Shown here piece after piece: positions 1-8,500 of a stretch of 64,000 nt of DNA (within the stretch, counting starts at the first letter, position 1; each line of letters begins with the position of its first letter). The notes under the pieces are model-generated. The model was not told the origin of the DNA. It saw nothing but the letters and a program-made list of their open reading frames with translations, and ran no database searches. Source of the DNA: Sipunculus nudus (lineage: Eukaryota > Annelida > Sipuncula > Golfingiida > Sipunculidae); NCBI GenBank assembly GCA_026874595.1, contig JAPPUL010000081.1:62001-126000 (forward strand). Reading direction: 5' to 3'. The position numbers and the translations under genes are program-made.

Positions 1-102
1 TTTTGAGAAGAGTTTTAAAAACTGTTTAGGAAGATTTTTGCGACTTAGAGGCCAAAAACGCTCTCCACTACCTCCTGCCATTATTAATGCTGCTTTTCCC
101 AT
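1..102 (-). CDS. manC: Mannose-1-phosphate guanylyltransferase, N-terminal fragment (runs off window)
   Basis: The reverse strand reads 34 codons from an ATG at 102 to the window edge. It contains the nucleotidyltransferase signature [13 protein letters not shown] followed by PKQFL, the GTP/mannose-1-phosphate binding loop of GDP-mannose pyrophosphorylases. The enzyme makes GDP-mannose for polysaccharide or LPS sugars in the cytoplasm. Only the N-terminus is visible, so the full domain layout is unknown. A separate minus-strand cupin at 31479-31856 matches the isomerase-type C-terminal domain normally fused to or partnered with this enzyme; the two lie on either side of the Rhs island. Confidence 0.85.
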   Translation of the reverse strand, partial: MGKAALIMAGGSGERFWPLSRKNLPKQFLKLFSK

Positions 103-421
103 AACTTGTAATATATCAAAAAGTACGTTGTTATGAGTAAGAAAAATATAACATTTAGAATGTTTTGTTATAAATATTTAAAAACTTATGATAAATAAAA
201 TACACTAAAAAAAGCAATTAAATACCACCCTTTTATATTCTCAATTCTAGTTCTATAAATGTTTTTGAACACAGATAGTTTAAACAAAAAAACAAATAAA
301 AGCTTGCTAAAAGGCTTTTATTTAACAAAATAAGTTTGATAAAACTTAGATTTTTTATTCCGCTTTATAGATTAAGAGATTTAAATACCTAGGTTTTAAT
401 AAATTAAGTGAGGTAATAGAG
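103..421. other. Non-coding divergent region
   Basis: AT-rich spacer between the minus-strand manC start and the first plus-strand lipoprotein. I see no ORF. It holds one perfect inverted repeat (294-323, listed separately). A weak TTGATA-like box lies near 334, but no -10 sits at the right spacing. The promoter of the lipoprotein run is probably here but I cannot place it. Confidence 0.5.
294..323. terminator. Hairpin, possible terminator
   Basis: A perfect 10-bp inverted repeat (AAATAAAAGC / GCTTTTATTT) with a 10-nt loop. The A and T tracts at its two ends could make it work as an intrinsic terminator in either direction. It lies between two divergent gene starts, where a terminator is not expected, so it may be a relic of a lost gene or insulation at the island edge. 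Confidence 0.45.
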
Positions 422-817
422 ATGAAAACATATATTTCGATTATACTTTTGATATTTGTAATATATTTTGTTGGCTGTGGAGAGGAGTCGGTAAAAGCGG
501 AAAATGGCGTATCAAGGGTATATCATGTTAATATAGATTCAGATCCAAAGGAAGCTGATATATATTGGTATGTTTTGTCACGGAGTGATGAAGTTAGTTC
601 AAGCAATCGTTTTCATATGGGTAAGACACCGTTAGAGGCAACTCAAAGTCTTAGGATAGTGCGTTTAACAAAGAGTAATGCAGTTGATGTAGATGTGGTT
701 ATAGAAGTTGACAAAAGGAGCTGTAATGCTTGTAGTGCCAAGAGATTTTATATGAACGCAAAAAGTCTTTTAAACTCTCGCGGGATATCTTTATTTGCGA
801 ATTTAAAAGAGAATTAA
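422..817 (+). CDS. Small lipoprotein with PEGA-like domain
   Basis: 131 aa. A hydrophobic signal of about 17 residues ends in a lipobox (FVGC), so the mature protein should be lipid-anchored at Cys19. The rest (VYHVNIDSDPKEADIYWY ... MGKTPLEATQSL) resembles PEGA-type surface domains, where a beta-sandwich carries a G-x-TP turn. It is a short paralogue of the N-terminal part of the next gene: both have EVSS-(S/T)-NRF, then G-(K/R)-TP, then SLLN-x-R-x-ISL. First gene of a co-directional run reaching the Rhs carrier. No function is recognised; surface anchoring is inferred. Confidence 0.7.
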   Translation: MKTYISIILLIFVIYFVGCGEESVKAENGVSRVYHVNIDSDPKEADIYWYVLSRSDEVSSSNRFHMGKTPLEATQSLRIVRLTKSNAVDVDVVIEVDKRSCNACSAKRFYMNAKSLLNSRGISLFANLKEN

Positions 818-873
818 AGTTTAAGTTTAGCTCTAAGTTTTCAAGTGATTAAGTGATTAATGGAAAGTGTTTT

Positions 874-2016
874 ATGAGGGTAAGAAATATATTAAGCCTA
901 GTTCCGCTAGTGTTTATTTTTGGTTGTGCTGGTAGGTTTGCTGGCTCAGGGCTTGATAAAATAATCCATGTCAGTATAAATAGTAAAGAAGAGATTGGGG
1001 CGTTAATATTCTGGCGTATTGAATCTATGGTTGAAGAGGTTAGTAGTACAAATAGGTTTTTGCTAGGGAGGACGCCTTATCGAGAGACAAGAAGTATCTA
1101 CTTCCCTGGGTTAACGGAATCTAACATAGGACTTGTGTATGCAGTTATAGAGCTTAAAAAAGCAGGGTATTATCCAGTTATTGAGCGTTTTAATTTGAGG
1201 AGTCTTTTAAATGAGCGGAGAATATCTTTGAGCTATACTCTTTATAAAAAGCCTGAAGGTGTGGTGGCGGGGCTTAAAAAGGATGTTGTAAATGAGCTAA
1301 AAGGAAGGCTTTCTAAAGCTAGTAAGGAGAGGGGTGGTTCTGATAAATTGCTTAAGGAGGCATTAAAAAAAGGGTTTAGGAAAAGCAAAGAATCTGATAA
1401 GAAATTTGTTTTGTCTGAGGAGTCTTTGAAACCTTTAAAACAGTCAGTAAAAAAAGACAATATAGCCTCCCCATCATCTTTTAATGGGGGAAGTGCTATT
1501 GCAGGAGGAGTAGTAGGAAAGGGGGCTTTATTGCCTATAATGACATCTGGAGATAATTATGATGGGACTAAAGAGAATGGTAAAGGGAGAGGAGGGAAAG
1601 GAGGGAAAGGAGGGAAAGGAGGGAAAGAAGAGAGGAAGAATATATTAAAGTCTCAATCAAAAGATATTTATGAGCCCAACGATTCTGTTGGCGATGCACA
1701 ATCTATATATGTAAATAGAAGCTACTTTGCAAGTATTAGCAGTATAAAAGATTTAGATTATTATGTGATATTTCTTAATAATGGTTTTAATTATGATATT
1801 TTGTTGGATGGGGTTGGAGATAAATCATTTAATGTAGAAGTGATGAGCTATAGTAGTACAGGCAAGAGATTATTTAGCGGGATAAGTTCTTTTAATAAGA
1901 GTTTGCGTTTTGGATTATCTGGATCTGGTTATAGTAGTGGGTTGTATATAGTTAGGGTTAGTGGGGCAGGCTATACGGGTTTTTATAGTCTAAAGGTTTT
2001 AGAGAGTAAAGATTAA
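874..2016 (+). CDS. Lipoprotein with PEGA-like and PPC domains
   Basis: About 380 aa. I prefer the ATG at 874 over the in-frame GTG at 853 because it gives a clean lipoprotein signal (MRVRNILSLVPLVFIFGC). Order of parts: lipobox, a PEGA-like domain paralogous to the preceding gene, a Lys/Ser-rich linker, a Gly-Gly-Lys repeat tract (residues ~240-251), and a C-terminal pre-peptidase C-terminal (PPC) beta-sandwich starting at YEPNDSVGDAQ. PPC domains occur on secreted and surface proteins. Likely an outer-membrane or periplasmic lipoprotein; partner unknown. It sits 17 nt before the beta-barrel gene, consistent with one operon. Confidence 0.75.
   Translation: MRVRNILSLVPLVFIFGCAGRFAGSGLDKIIHVSINSKEEIGALIFWRIESMVEEVSSTNRFLLGRTPYRETRSIYFPGLTESNIGLVYAVIELKKAGYYPVIERFNLRSLLNERRISLSYTLYKKPEGVVAGLKKDVVNELKGRLSKASKERGGSDKLLKEALKKGFRKSKESDKKFVLSEESLKPLKQSVKKDNIASPSSFNGGSAIAGGVVGKGALLPIMTSGDNYDGTKENGKGRGGKGGKGGKGGKEERKNILKSQSKDIYEPNDSVGDAQSIYVNRSYFASISSIKDLDYYVIFLNNGFNYDILLDGVGDKSFNVEVMSYSSTGKRLFSGISSFNKSLRFGLSGSGYSSGLYIVRVSGAGYTGFYSLKVLESKD
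1591..1626 (+). repeat. 9-bp tandem repeat inside lipoprotein gene
   Basis: Four perfect copies of GGAGGGAAA, encoding a Gly-Gly-Lys tract. Unit length is a multiple of three, so copy-number change would lengthen or shorten the linker without breaking the frame. Confidence 0.9.
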
Positions 2017-2033
2017 ATAAGGGAACGTTTTCA

Positions 2034-2720
2034 ATGATAAGAGTGGTTGTGCTTTTGCTAATATTAGGCTTTCTATGTAATAATAAAGTCTTTGGTGCAG
2101 ATAGTTACAAATATATACCTTATATTCCTGTTATTCCGACAAAATCCTATACAGATGCAAAAGAGTCCCAGATAGAAAGAAGAAGGGAGAAAATCAGCTC
2201 ATATTATGGGATAGGGCTTAAAGGGACAACAGTTTATAGCTATGTTAGTTCTTCGGTATTTGATATTAAAAGAGGAATAGACGCAGGAGTATATGTTAGT
2301 AACGAGGTATATTTTTACTATCTTTTTTCTTTTGAACTGGATTTTGGGTATAAAGTAAGCACATTTAACTCGGACAAATACTTTTATAAGATTAAGTATT
2401 TTTCGCTACCGCTGCTACTAAAATACTATTATAGCCGTCATTTTTTAGATCCAAAAATATTAGAGTTTTTCGTTGGATTGGGATTTGAATATCGTCTTAA
2501 GGTAGGAGAAGAGGGTTTTGGAGATGCTGTTAGAGCCCAAAATGAAAGTCTTGGTGTATTGCTAAGTCTTGGGTTAAAGATGAATGTTTATAAAGGTATA
2601 GGTTTTGTTTTGGAGGGTAGGTTTTATACGGATTTAAAATCTGTAATTGTTACAGACAGGGGAGAGCTTGGTTATTTGCGAGAGATAGATCTTCTAATAG
2701 GGGTGGTATATGACTTTTAG
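2034..2720 (+). CDS. Outer-membrane beta-barrel protein
   Basis: 228 aa. A signal peptide (VVVLLLILGFLC...VFGA) is followed by a Tyr-rich region and alternating polar/aromatic strands such as YYLFSFELDFGYKV and YFSLPLLLKYYYS. The chain ends in Phe (VVYDF), typical of small 8-strand barrels assembled by BamA. The predicted location is the outer membrane. It overlaps the next gene's longest reading frame by 11 nt and lies among lipoprotein genes, so it may form a surface complex with them. Substrate or transport role cannot be read from sequence. Confidence 0.75.
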   Translation: MIRVVVLLLILGFLCNNKVFGADSYKYIPYIPVIPTKSYTDAKESQIERRREKISSYYGIGLKGTTVYSYVSSSVFDIKRGIDAGVYVSNEVYFYYLFSFELDFGYKVSTFNSDKYFYKIKYFSLPLLLKYYYSRHFLDPKILEFFVGLGFEYRLKVGEEGFGDAVRAQNESLGVLLSLGLKMNVYKGIGFVLEGRFYTDLKSVIVTDRGELGYLREIDLLIGVVYDF

Positions 2721-2736
2721 ATTTTGTGGATATTGT

Positions 2737-3768
2737 ATGGGTAAAACATATATGCTAATACTATTGGTTATGCTGTTATCTTGTGATTATGGAAAAGAAC
2801 TATTAAGATCTAGTTATGGGAAGCTATTTGTTCTTAATGTAGGAAAGAGCGCAGGAGATTATAATAGCGTTGTAGTTATAGATGTAAGGGATAAGAAGAT
2901 ATTAGAAGAGATAGAGCTTGGGTCCTTGAGTGAGCTTAGTGATATAGCTATAAATCCTATATCAAGGCTTATTTATGTGTCAGATGCTACGGATAGTACG
3001 GTTAGAGTTATAGATGGAGATAGCTTAAAGATTATAAGGGTTGTAAGCGGATTTGGTTTACCAAGAGGAATGGAAGTTAATGTAAAAGAGAATAAGATAT
3101 ATGTTGCTGATGAGAAGGAGAGTAAGGTGATTGTGATGGATGTAGATTCGTATGATCTTGAGGCAGTATCTGTTGATATAGATATGGAACCTAGGGGGCT
3201 TGCTGTTAACTCTAAAACAGGAGTGGTACATGTTTTTAATAAAGGAGATGTTTTTAAACATAAAATAGGGACTTATACTATAGTAAGTAAAGGAGTGCAT
3301 TCGCCGCCAAGTGGGGTAGATACTAGAATTGGAGAATTTGAAGATGTATTTATAGCAGTAAATCCAAATACTAATAAAATCTACTTAAATAATGAGACAG
3401 GCAATTCTGTTGTAATATTCTCTGAAGAGACAAATAATCGCAAGGAAATAGATGGCTTTAACGGGCCTTGGGGTATAGGAGTTAGCGAGAAGCGGAATAA
3501 GGTATATGTGGCTAATAAGAAGAGTAATAGTGTAGTTGTGCTTGATGGAGAAACAGATGAGAAATTGAAGGTGATAATAAACATATCGGATCCAAGAGAT
3601 GTATCAGTAAATGATTCTTTAGATGAGGTATATATAACTGCTGGGAAGAAGGATGAATCTGATGAATATGGTTCTGCTAATATTTTTGTAGTAAGTAGTC
3701 TAACGGATGAAGTTATTTGGGAAGTAAGTGGATTTCGTAATCCACGAGGGATAGGATATTTACCATGA
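2737..3768 (+). CDS. YVTN-type beta-propeller lipoprotein
   Basis: About 343 aa from the ATG at 2737, which gives a lipoprotein signal (MLILLVMLLSC). An upstream in-frame ATG at 2710 overlaps the barrel gene and gives a poorer signal. The body has six or seven blades of the pattern N-x-IYV-(A/S)-(D/N)...S-x-V-x-V-x-D, as in ISRLIYVSDATDSTVRVID and KNKVYVANKKSNSVVVLD. This is the YVTN/YncE propeller family, usually a protein-binding or adhesive surface domain. The stop overlaps the next start (ATGA), so the two are translationally coupled. Confidence 0.75.
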   Translation: MGKTYMLILLVMLLSCDYGKELLRSSYGKLFVLNVGKSAGDYNSVVVIDVRDKKILEEIELGSLSELSDIAINPISRLIYVSDATDSTVRVIDGDSLKIIRVVSGFGLPRGMEVNVKENKIYVADEKESKVIVMDVDSYDLEAVSVDIDMEPRGLAVNSKTGVVHVFNKGDVFKHKIGTYTIVSKGVHSPPSGVDTRIGEFEDVFIAVNPNTNKIYLNNETGNSVVIFSEETNNRKEIDGFNGPWGIGVSEKRNKVYVANKKSNSVVVLDGETDEKLKVIINISDPRDVSVNDSLDEVYITAGKKDESDEYGSANIFVVSSLTDEVIWEVSGFRNPRGIGYLP

Positions 3769-4436
3769 TGAGAGTATTAGTTGTAAATAGGGGGAGAATG
3801 TTTTGGATATTTTTTTTAATTAGAGTAATTAATCTTTTTATTTTGTCATTGATTTTAGTAATGGTTATTGGTTGTGGTTCTGGCGTGAGTAATGTGAGTA
3901 AAGAGTATGAATATGACAAAAGAGGAGATGCTGTTCTTGGAAAAGAGGGATTGGGATTATATGGGGGTATTTTGTCTAATGTGGTGGGGAAGGTGAGTTA
4001 TAGCTATATAAAGGTGATATGGGAAACGCGACATTCAGGCAAGCTATCTACTCATACAAGTATAGTTAGGGATGAGAGAGGAGATATATATAGTGGGATT
4101 GATGATAATGGCCAATGGCTTGGAATGATAATCCCAGTAATGTATTTAGAAGGTAATAGAAGCTTTGGGATTTCTCTAATATTTGTTAGGTCGTCTAAGG
4201 GCTGGAAGTTTAGCTATGTAAAGGCAATGAATCTGTTGCCAAACGCCAAAGATGGCTATAGTTGGGCTGATAGAAGTAGATATTCTATTTTAGTTAAAGA
4301 TACAACTATATCAGAGCTTAATATTTCTTTAAGGCATCATTTTGTTTTTAAATACAAGGGTACTATAGGTATTGTTAAAGATAGATGGATAAAAGAGATA
4401 GTAATAAACGGGGTATCGATACCATCGCTAAACTAG
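3765..4436 (+). CDS. Lipoprotein of unknown function
   Basis: 223 aa from the overlapping ATG at 3765; a second ATG at 3798, just after a GGGGGA purine run, may be the true start. A long hydrophobic signal ends with a lipobox (VIGC). The mature part has beta-rich stretches such as GKVSYSYIKVIWETRH and SFGISLIFVRSSKGWKFSY. I recognise no family. Its position between a propeller lipoprotein and another lipoprotein suggests a shared envelope function. Confidence 0.65.
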   Translation: MMRVLVVNRGRMFWIFFLIRVINLFILSLILVMVIGCGSGVSNVSKEYEYDKRGDAVLGKEGLGLYGGILSNVVGKVSYSYIKVIWETRHSGKLSTHTSIVRDERGDIYSGIDDNGQWLGMIIPVMYLEGNRSFGISLIFVRSSKGWKFSYVKAMNLLPNAKDGYSWADRSRYSILVKDTTISELNISLRHHFVFKYKGTIGIVKDRWIKEIVINGVSIPSLN

Positions 4437-4441
4437 CTATA

Positions 4442-5434
4442 ATGGTAATAAGTTTGATAATTTATTGTCTTTTAGTTTATAGCTGCTCAACTGATACGGA
4501 TATACTTGATCAGTATGGAAAAGGTAGGACTAATACTAATAAGACTAGTAGCGGTAGGAGTAGCGATAAGAGTAGCGGTAGGAGTAGCGATAAGAGTAGC
4601 GGTAGGAGTAGCGATAAGAGTAGCGGAGTTAGTTCGGTACCATCTCCGGAGTTTGATATTCTAGGGGGTACTTACCTGTCCCGAGTTGAATTACACATTT
4701 CTCTTAAAGGATTATCAGATGGGACTATAATTTATACTACAAATGGGTTAGAGCCTGAGTTTAATGAAGGATGTGTAGCGATGGTAGGTTCTATTTATAA
4801 AGATGTTATCGTAATTACTAGAAATACTTTAGTAAAGGCAGTTGGTTGTAAGAGCGGCTTGTCAAGTTCAAAGATAGTAAAGGAAAATTATTATATATTA
4901 AAACATATAACGATCTCATATGAATATAGTGCTTCTGATAGGAAGAGAAAAGACTTTAGTTTTGCAGTACTTTGTGAACTAGAGGAAGGTTTAGAGTATA
5001 AGCCTTTGTTAGTATATGATAATACCTTTATGAGAGATGGTAGAATAAATGATAAATCTGATTGGGCCTTAAAAGCTAATACAGGTTATTATATGCTGGA
5101 TAGGCGTTATGTGGATGTAGAGGGTTATTATGCTGTTATAGGGATACTAAATATTGGTTCTGATCGGATTTCAGGATTGGAGGATCTTGTGTTTAGTTTG
5201 GATACAGATCCTAATGTATTTGATTATGTTGGCAAGTCGCTATATTATTGGACTGGATTAGGATATTCAGAGGAAATGGGATGGCATAAGGGTGCCAATT
5301 GTAATAATTGGGAAACTGTTGATGCTAGTATTAAAGGGGCTGTGGGTGATATATCTAAGACAGGGTTAAGAGGTTTTAGTGCAGGTGTGGAGTTTTGCGA
5401 TCAAAGTTATCAAGTGTTATGTGTTGAGCAATGA
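4442..5434 (+). CDS. Lipoprotein with chitobiase C-terminal-like domain
   Basis: 330 aa from the ATG at 4442, six nt past the previous stop; a longer frame from 4385 overlaps that gene and is less likely. The signal ends in VYSC. Then come an SSGRSSDK repeat linker, a domain matching the CHB_HEX_C family (P-x-F-D-x-x-GG-x-Y ... TIIYTTNGLEPEF ... VKAVGC) and a C-terminal region of ~170 residues I cannot assign. CHB_HEX_C domains are Ig-like modules on extracellular proteins. It is the last lipoprotein gene before the Rhs carrier, with an 83-bp gap. Confidence 0.7.
   Translation: MVISLIIYCLLVYSCSTDTDILDQYGKGRTNTNKTSSGRSSDKSSGRSSDKSSGRSSDKSSGVSSVPSPEFDILGGTYLSRVELHISLKGLSDGTIIYTTNGLEPEFNEGCVAMVGSIYKDVIVITRNTLVKAVGCKSGLSSSKIVKENYYILKHITISYEYSASDRKRKDFSFAVLCELEEGLEYKPLLVYDNTFMRDGRINDKSDWALKANTGYYMLDRRYVDVEGYYAVIGILNIGSDRISGLEDLVFSLDTDPNVFDYVGKSLYYWTGLGYSEEMGWHKGANCNNWETVDASIKGAVGDISKTGLRGFSAGVEFCDQSYQVLCVEQ
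4547..4626 (+). repeat. 24-bp tandem repeat in lipoprotein linker
   Basis: Three full copies and one partial copy of a 24-bp unit encoding SSGRSSDK. Perfect at nucleotide level, so recently expanded. Frame is kept whatever the copy number; it sets the spacer between the lipid anchor and the first folded domain. Confidence 0.9.
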
Positions 5435-5517
5435 GTTGTAGAAAGGAGAGAATAAAACGAGTTAGTACTTTATGCTAAAATATTTTATAGGGAGCTTTTA
5501 AGGTGCAGGGTTTTAAT

Positions 5518-8500
5518 ATGAATTTGGTTTTTAATATAAGAAGATTATTAGTAATAGTCTTTATTTTGCTATTTTGTTTTGTAAGTACAAGCAGGCAAGA
5601 GAGAGAATATAAGGCTAGCAATTTTGTTATTGAAAGGATCTCTTCTAATATCTCTATAAATTCTTCTGGTTCTAGAGGGGTTGTGTCTAAAGCTTCTGAC
5701 GGGATAGACGGGATAAATTTAGTTAAATCTAAATCTTTAGTTAAGAAGTCAAATGCTAAGCCAAATGCTTCTACTTCTTCAAGATTTAATTCTTCAAAGT
5801 CTTCAAAGTCTTCAATTAAAGAGTCAAAGGGTGTAAGATCTGGGTCTAGAATTGGTTCTAAAGGGGTATTAAAAGATAAACTTATGCGCATAGGGTTTGA
5901 GGGTGCCCAGCTTGTATTAAGGGATAGAGCCTTACCTTCTGGAGTAAAGATAAAGATAGAGTCTATATTAAAGAGAGTAGAGGATGGAGCAAAGGGAGGA
6001 CTTGCAAAGCTTGGGGTTGGGATGCGTAACGTAACAGGTGGGCTTGTGGAGGGGTATCGCTTTTTGCCACATGGTACAAAGTTTAAAGAAGCTGTATTAG
6101 TGAAACTTCCTTATGATCCTAAATCTATTCCTTCTGGTCTTACAGAAGAGGATATAAAGACTTACTATTACGATGAGGTTTTGCGCAAATGGATATCGCT
6201 TAAGCGAATAGGAATAGATAAAGAGAATAAATTAATACTAAGCGTAACAGATCACTTTACGGATATGATAAACTCGACGCTGCCAAGCCCTGGGGAGGCA
6301 AATATATCGACCTTTGATCCGACGTCGATAAAAGGGATAGGAGCAGGAACTCCTTCAGAAGGCATTAGTTTGATAGAGCTTCCCTCAGGTAATAATTATG
6401 GAGATGTATCTTTTAGTTATCCGTTGAAGCTACCGAAGGGGCGTGCGGGATTGTCTCCAATGCTTAGTATAGATTATAGTAGTGATAATGCAAATGGTTT
6501 GCTTGGAGTTGGGTGGCTTTTAAGGGAATCGGCTATTGTGGTAGACACAAGGTGGGGAGTGCCAAGGTATGATAAATCTTCTGAGACAGAGACCTATCTT
6601 TTAAATGGCAGTCAATTGGCGCCGTTGGCGCATCGAGGACAGTTAGAGGCTAGAAAAAAAGATAAGAGATTTTATCCCCGTGTTGAGGGAGGATTTAGCA
6701 AGATAATTAGGAAAGGGAATTTGCCAAGTAATTATTATTGGGAAATTACAAGTAAAGATGGAACAAAAAGATATTATGGCAAGGAGCCATCTGATAGTGG
6801 ATCTGTAGGGGTTTTGGAATCTAAGGATATGGAAATATTCAAGTGGTTCCTTCGTCGGGTTGTGGATAGTAAAGGGAATACGATAGATTATAGTTATGAT
6901 AAGGAGTCTTATAATATTTATCTTAAAAAGATTTTGTATACGGGACATAATGGAGTAGGAGGGAAGTATAGCGTTGAGTTTTCGTATGAAGGGCGGCCTG
7001 ATAGAATAGTAAGTTTTCGAAGTGGTTTTAAGATATTAAAAGATAAGCGTTTGAGTGAGATAAAAGTAAAGTATAGGGATGATTTAGTAAGGAGTTATAA
7101 GTTTTCTTATAAGGAGGGAGCTTTTTCTAAGAGTTTATTGGAGAGTATATCAGAGGGTGGGGCAAGTGGAGCTACTTTTCATAAACATGAGTTTAGTTAT
7201 TATGATGAACGTAAAGGAGGGATTTTCGTAGATGTTGAGGACTGGGTGGGAAAAGGGAGGAAGGTTTCCTCGAATAAGTTATTGGGGGACAAGTCAAATA
7301 TATTGGGAGGTTCTCTAGGTACTAACAGTGGGGTACATGGATATTTTGGGGTAGCGATAGGGATTGTGGGTTTTAAAGAAATTAGTGGAGGTTATAGGGG
7401 AGGGTATAGTTCAAACGATTCTGAGACAGTTGCTGATTTATTTGATATAAATGGAGATGGGCTAGCTGATATGGTTTATGATAGTGGAGGAGGATTTAAG
7501 TATCGTTTAAATGAGGGTAGTGTAAAAAGGCGTTTTGGTGAGGAGTATAATATAGGAGGCAGTGATTTTGGGATATCGTATAGTAGGTCAGAGACGACGG
7601 TGCATGCAGGAGAAGCTTATTTGGGTTTTATAAGTCTTTCAGGAAAGAAAGTAACTAGTAAGACAAAAGAGAGTAAATATTTACGAGACGTTAATGGGGA
7701 TGGGCTTATAGACTATATATCTAACGGCTCTGTTTATTTTAATACATATAAAGGGAATAATAGCATTAGTTTTGGTACTGCTAGTGCTAATACATTAGTG
7801 CCTGTAGGTAATGGTAGTAATATATTAACTGAGGGTCTTTTTAGCAATGCACAGATAAAACAGTTTGAAGATGATTATAAGCGAGACATTGCACAATTTC
7901 CATTGATAGATGCGGTTAGGCAGTGGCAAGTGCCTTTTGATGGAGATATAAAGATAGAAGGGCAATTAAAGATATTGGGGCAAGATGATTATCCAGACAC
8001 ACTAAAAGCAGGTCGACAATCTTATAAAGACTTTGCTGGCAAAGATAAAAAAGATGGAGTTAAAGCAAGCATCCAATATAATGGTGTTAAGGCTAATAAT
8101 GTTAAATGGTATAAAGTTCTTCCTCATAAAGAGCCAAGTACTACGGTTTCAGCTAATGTAGAGAAATTATCTGTAAGAGAAGGGGACAGTATTTATTTTA
8201 GGTTGCAATCGGGGCAAGATGCGACTGCGGATGGATCATATGATCAAGTTGAGTGGTCTCCTAAGATAAGTTATTTGGATCTACCAAAAGATGCAAAGGA
8301 TCTAAATAATTTAAATCCTTATGTATATAAATCTTCTGATGATTTTGTTCTTGCGGGACGAAGCGATACTTTTGTAGTTCCAATGAGTGGAGATGTTAAG
8401 ATAAAGGTTGGTTTTGCTAAGAAGGGAAAAACTAGTGATGATATTAGAGTAGATATAGAACATGTAGAGAGGGAAGAGATAGAGGAAATAAAAAAGGTCA

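Noticed and set aside
5475-5891. Minus-strand ORF of 138 aa opposite the carrier start
   Set aside because: It mirrors the Ser/Lys-rich linker of the carrier, has no ribosome-binding site and resembles no family; a shadow ORF.
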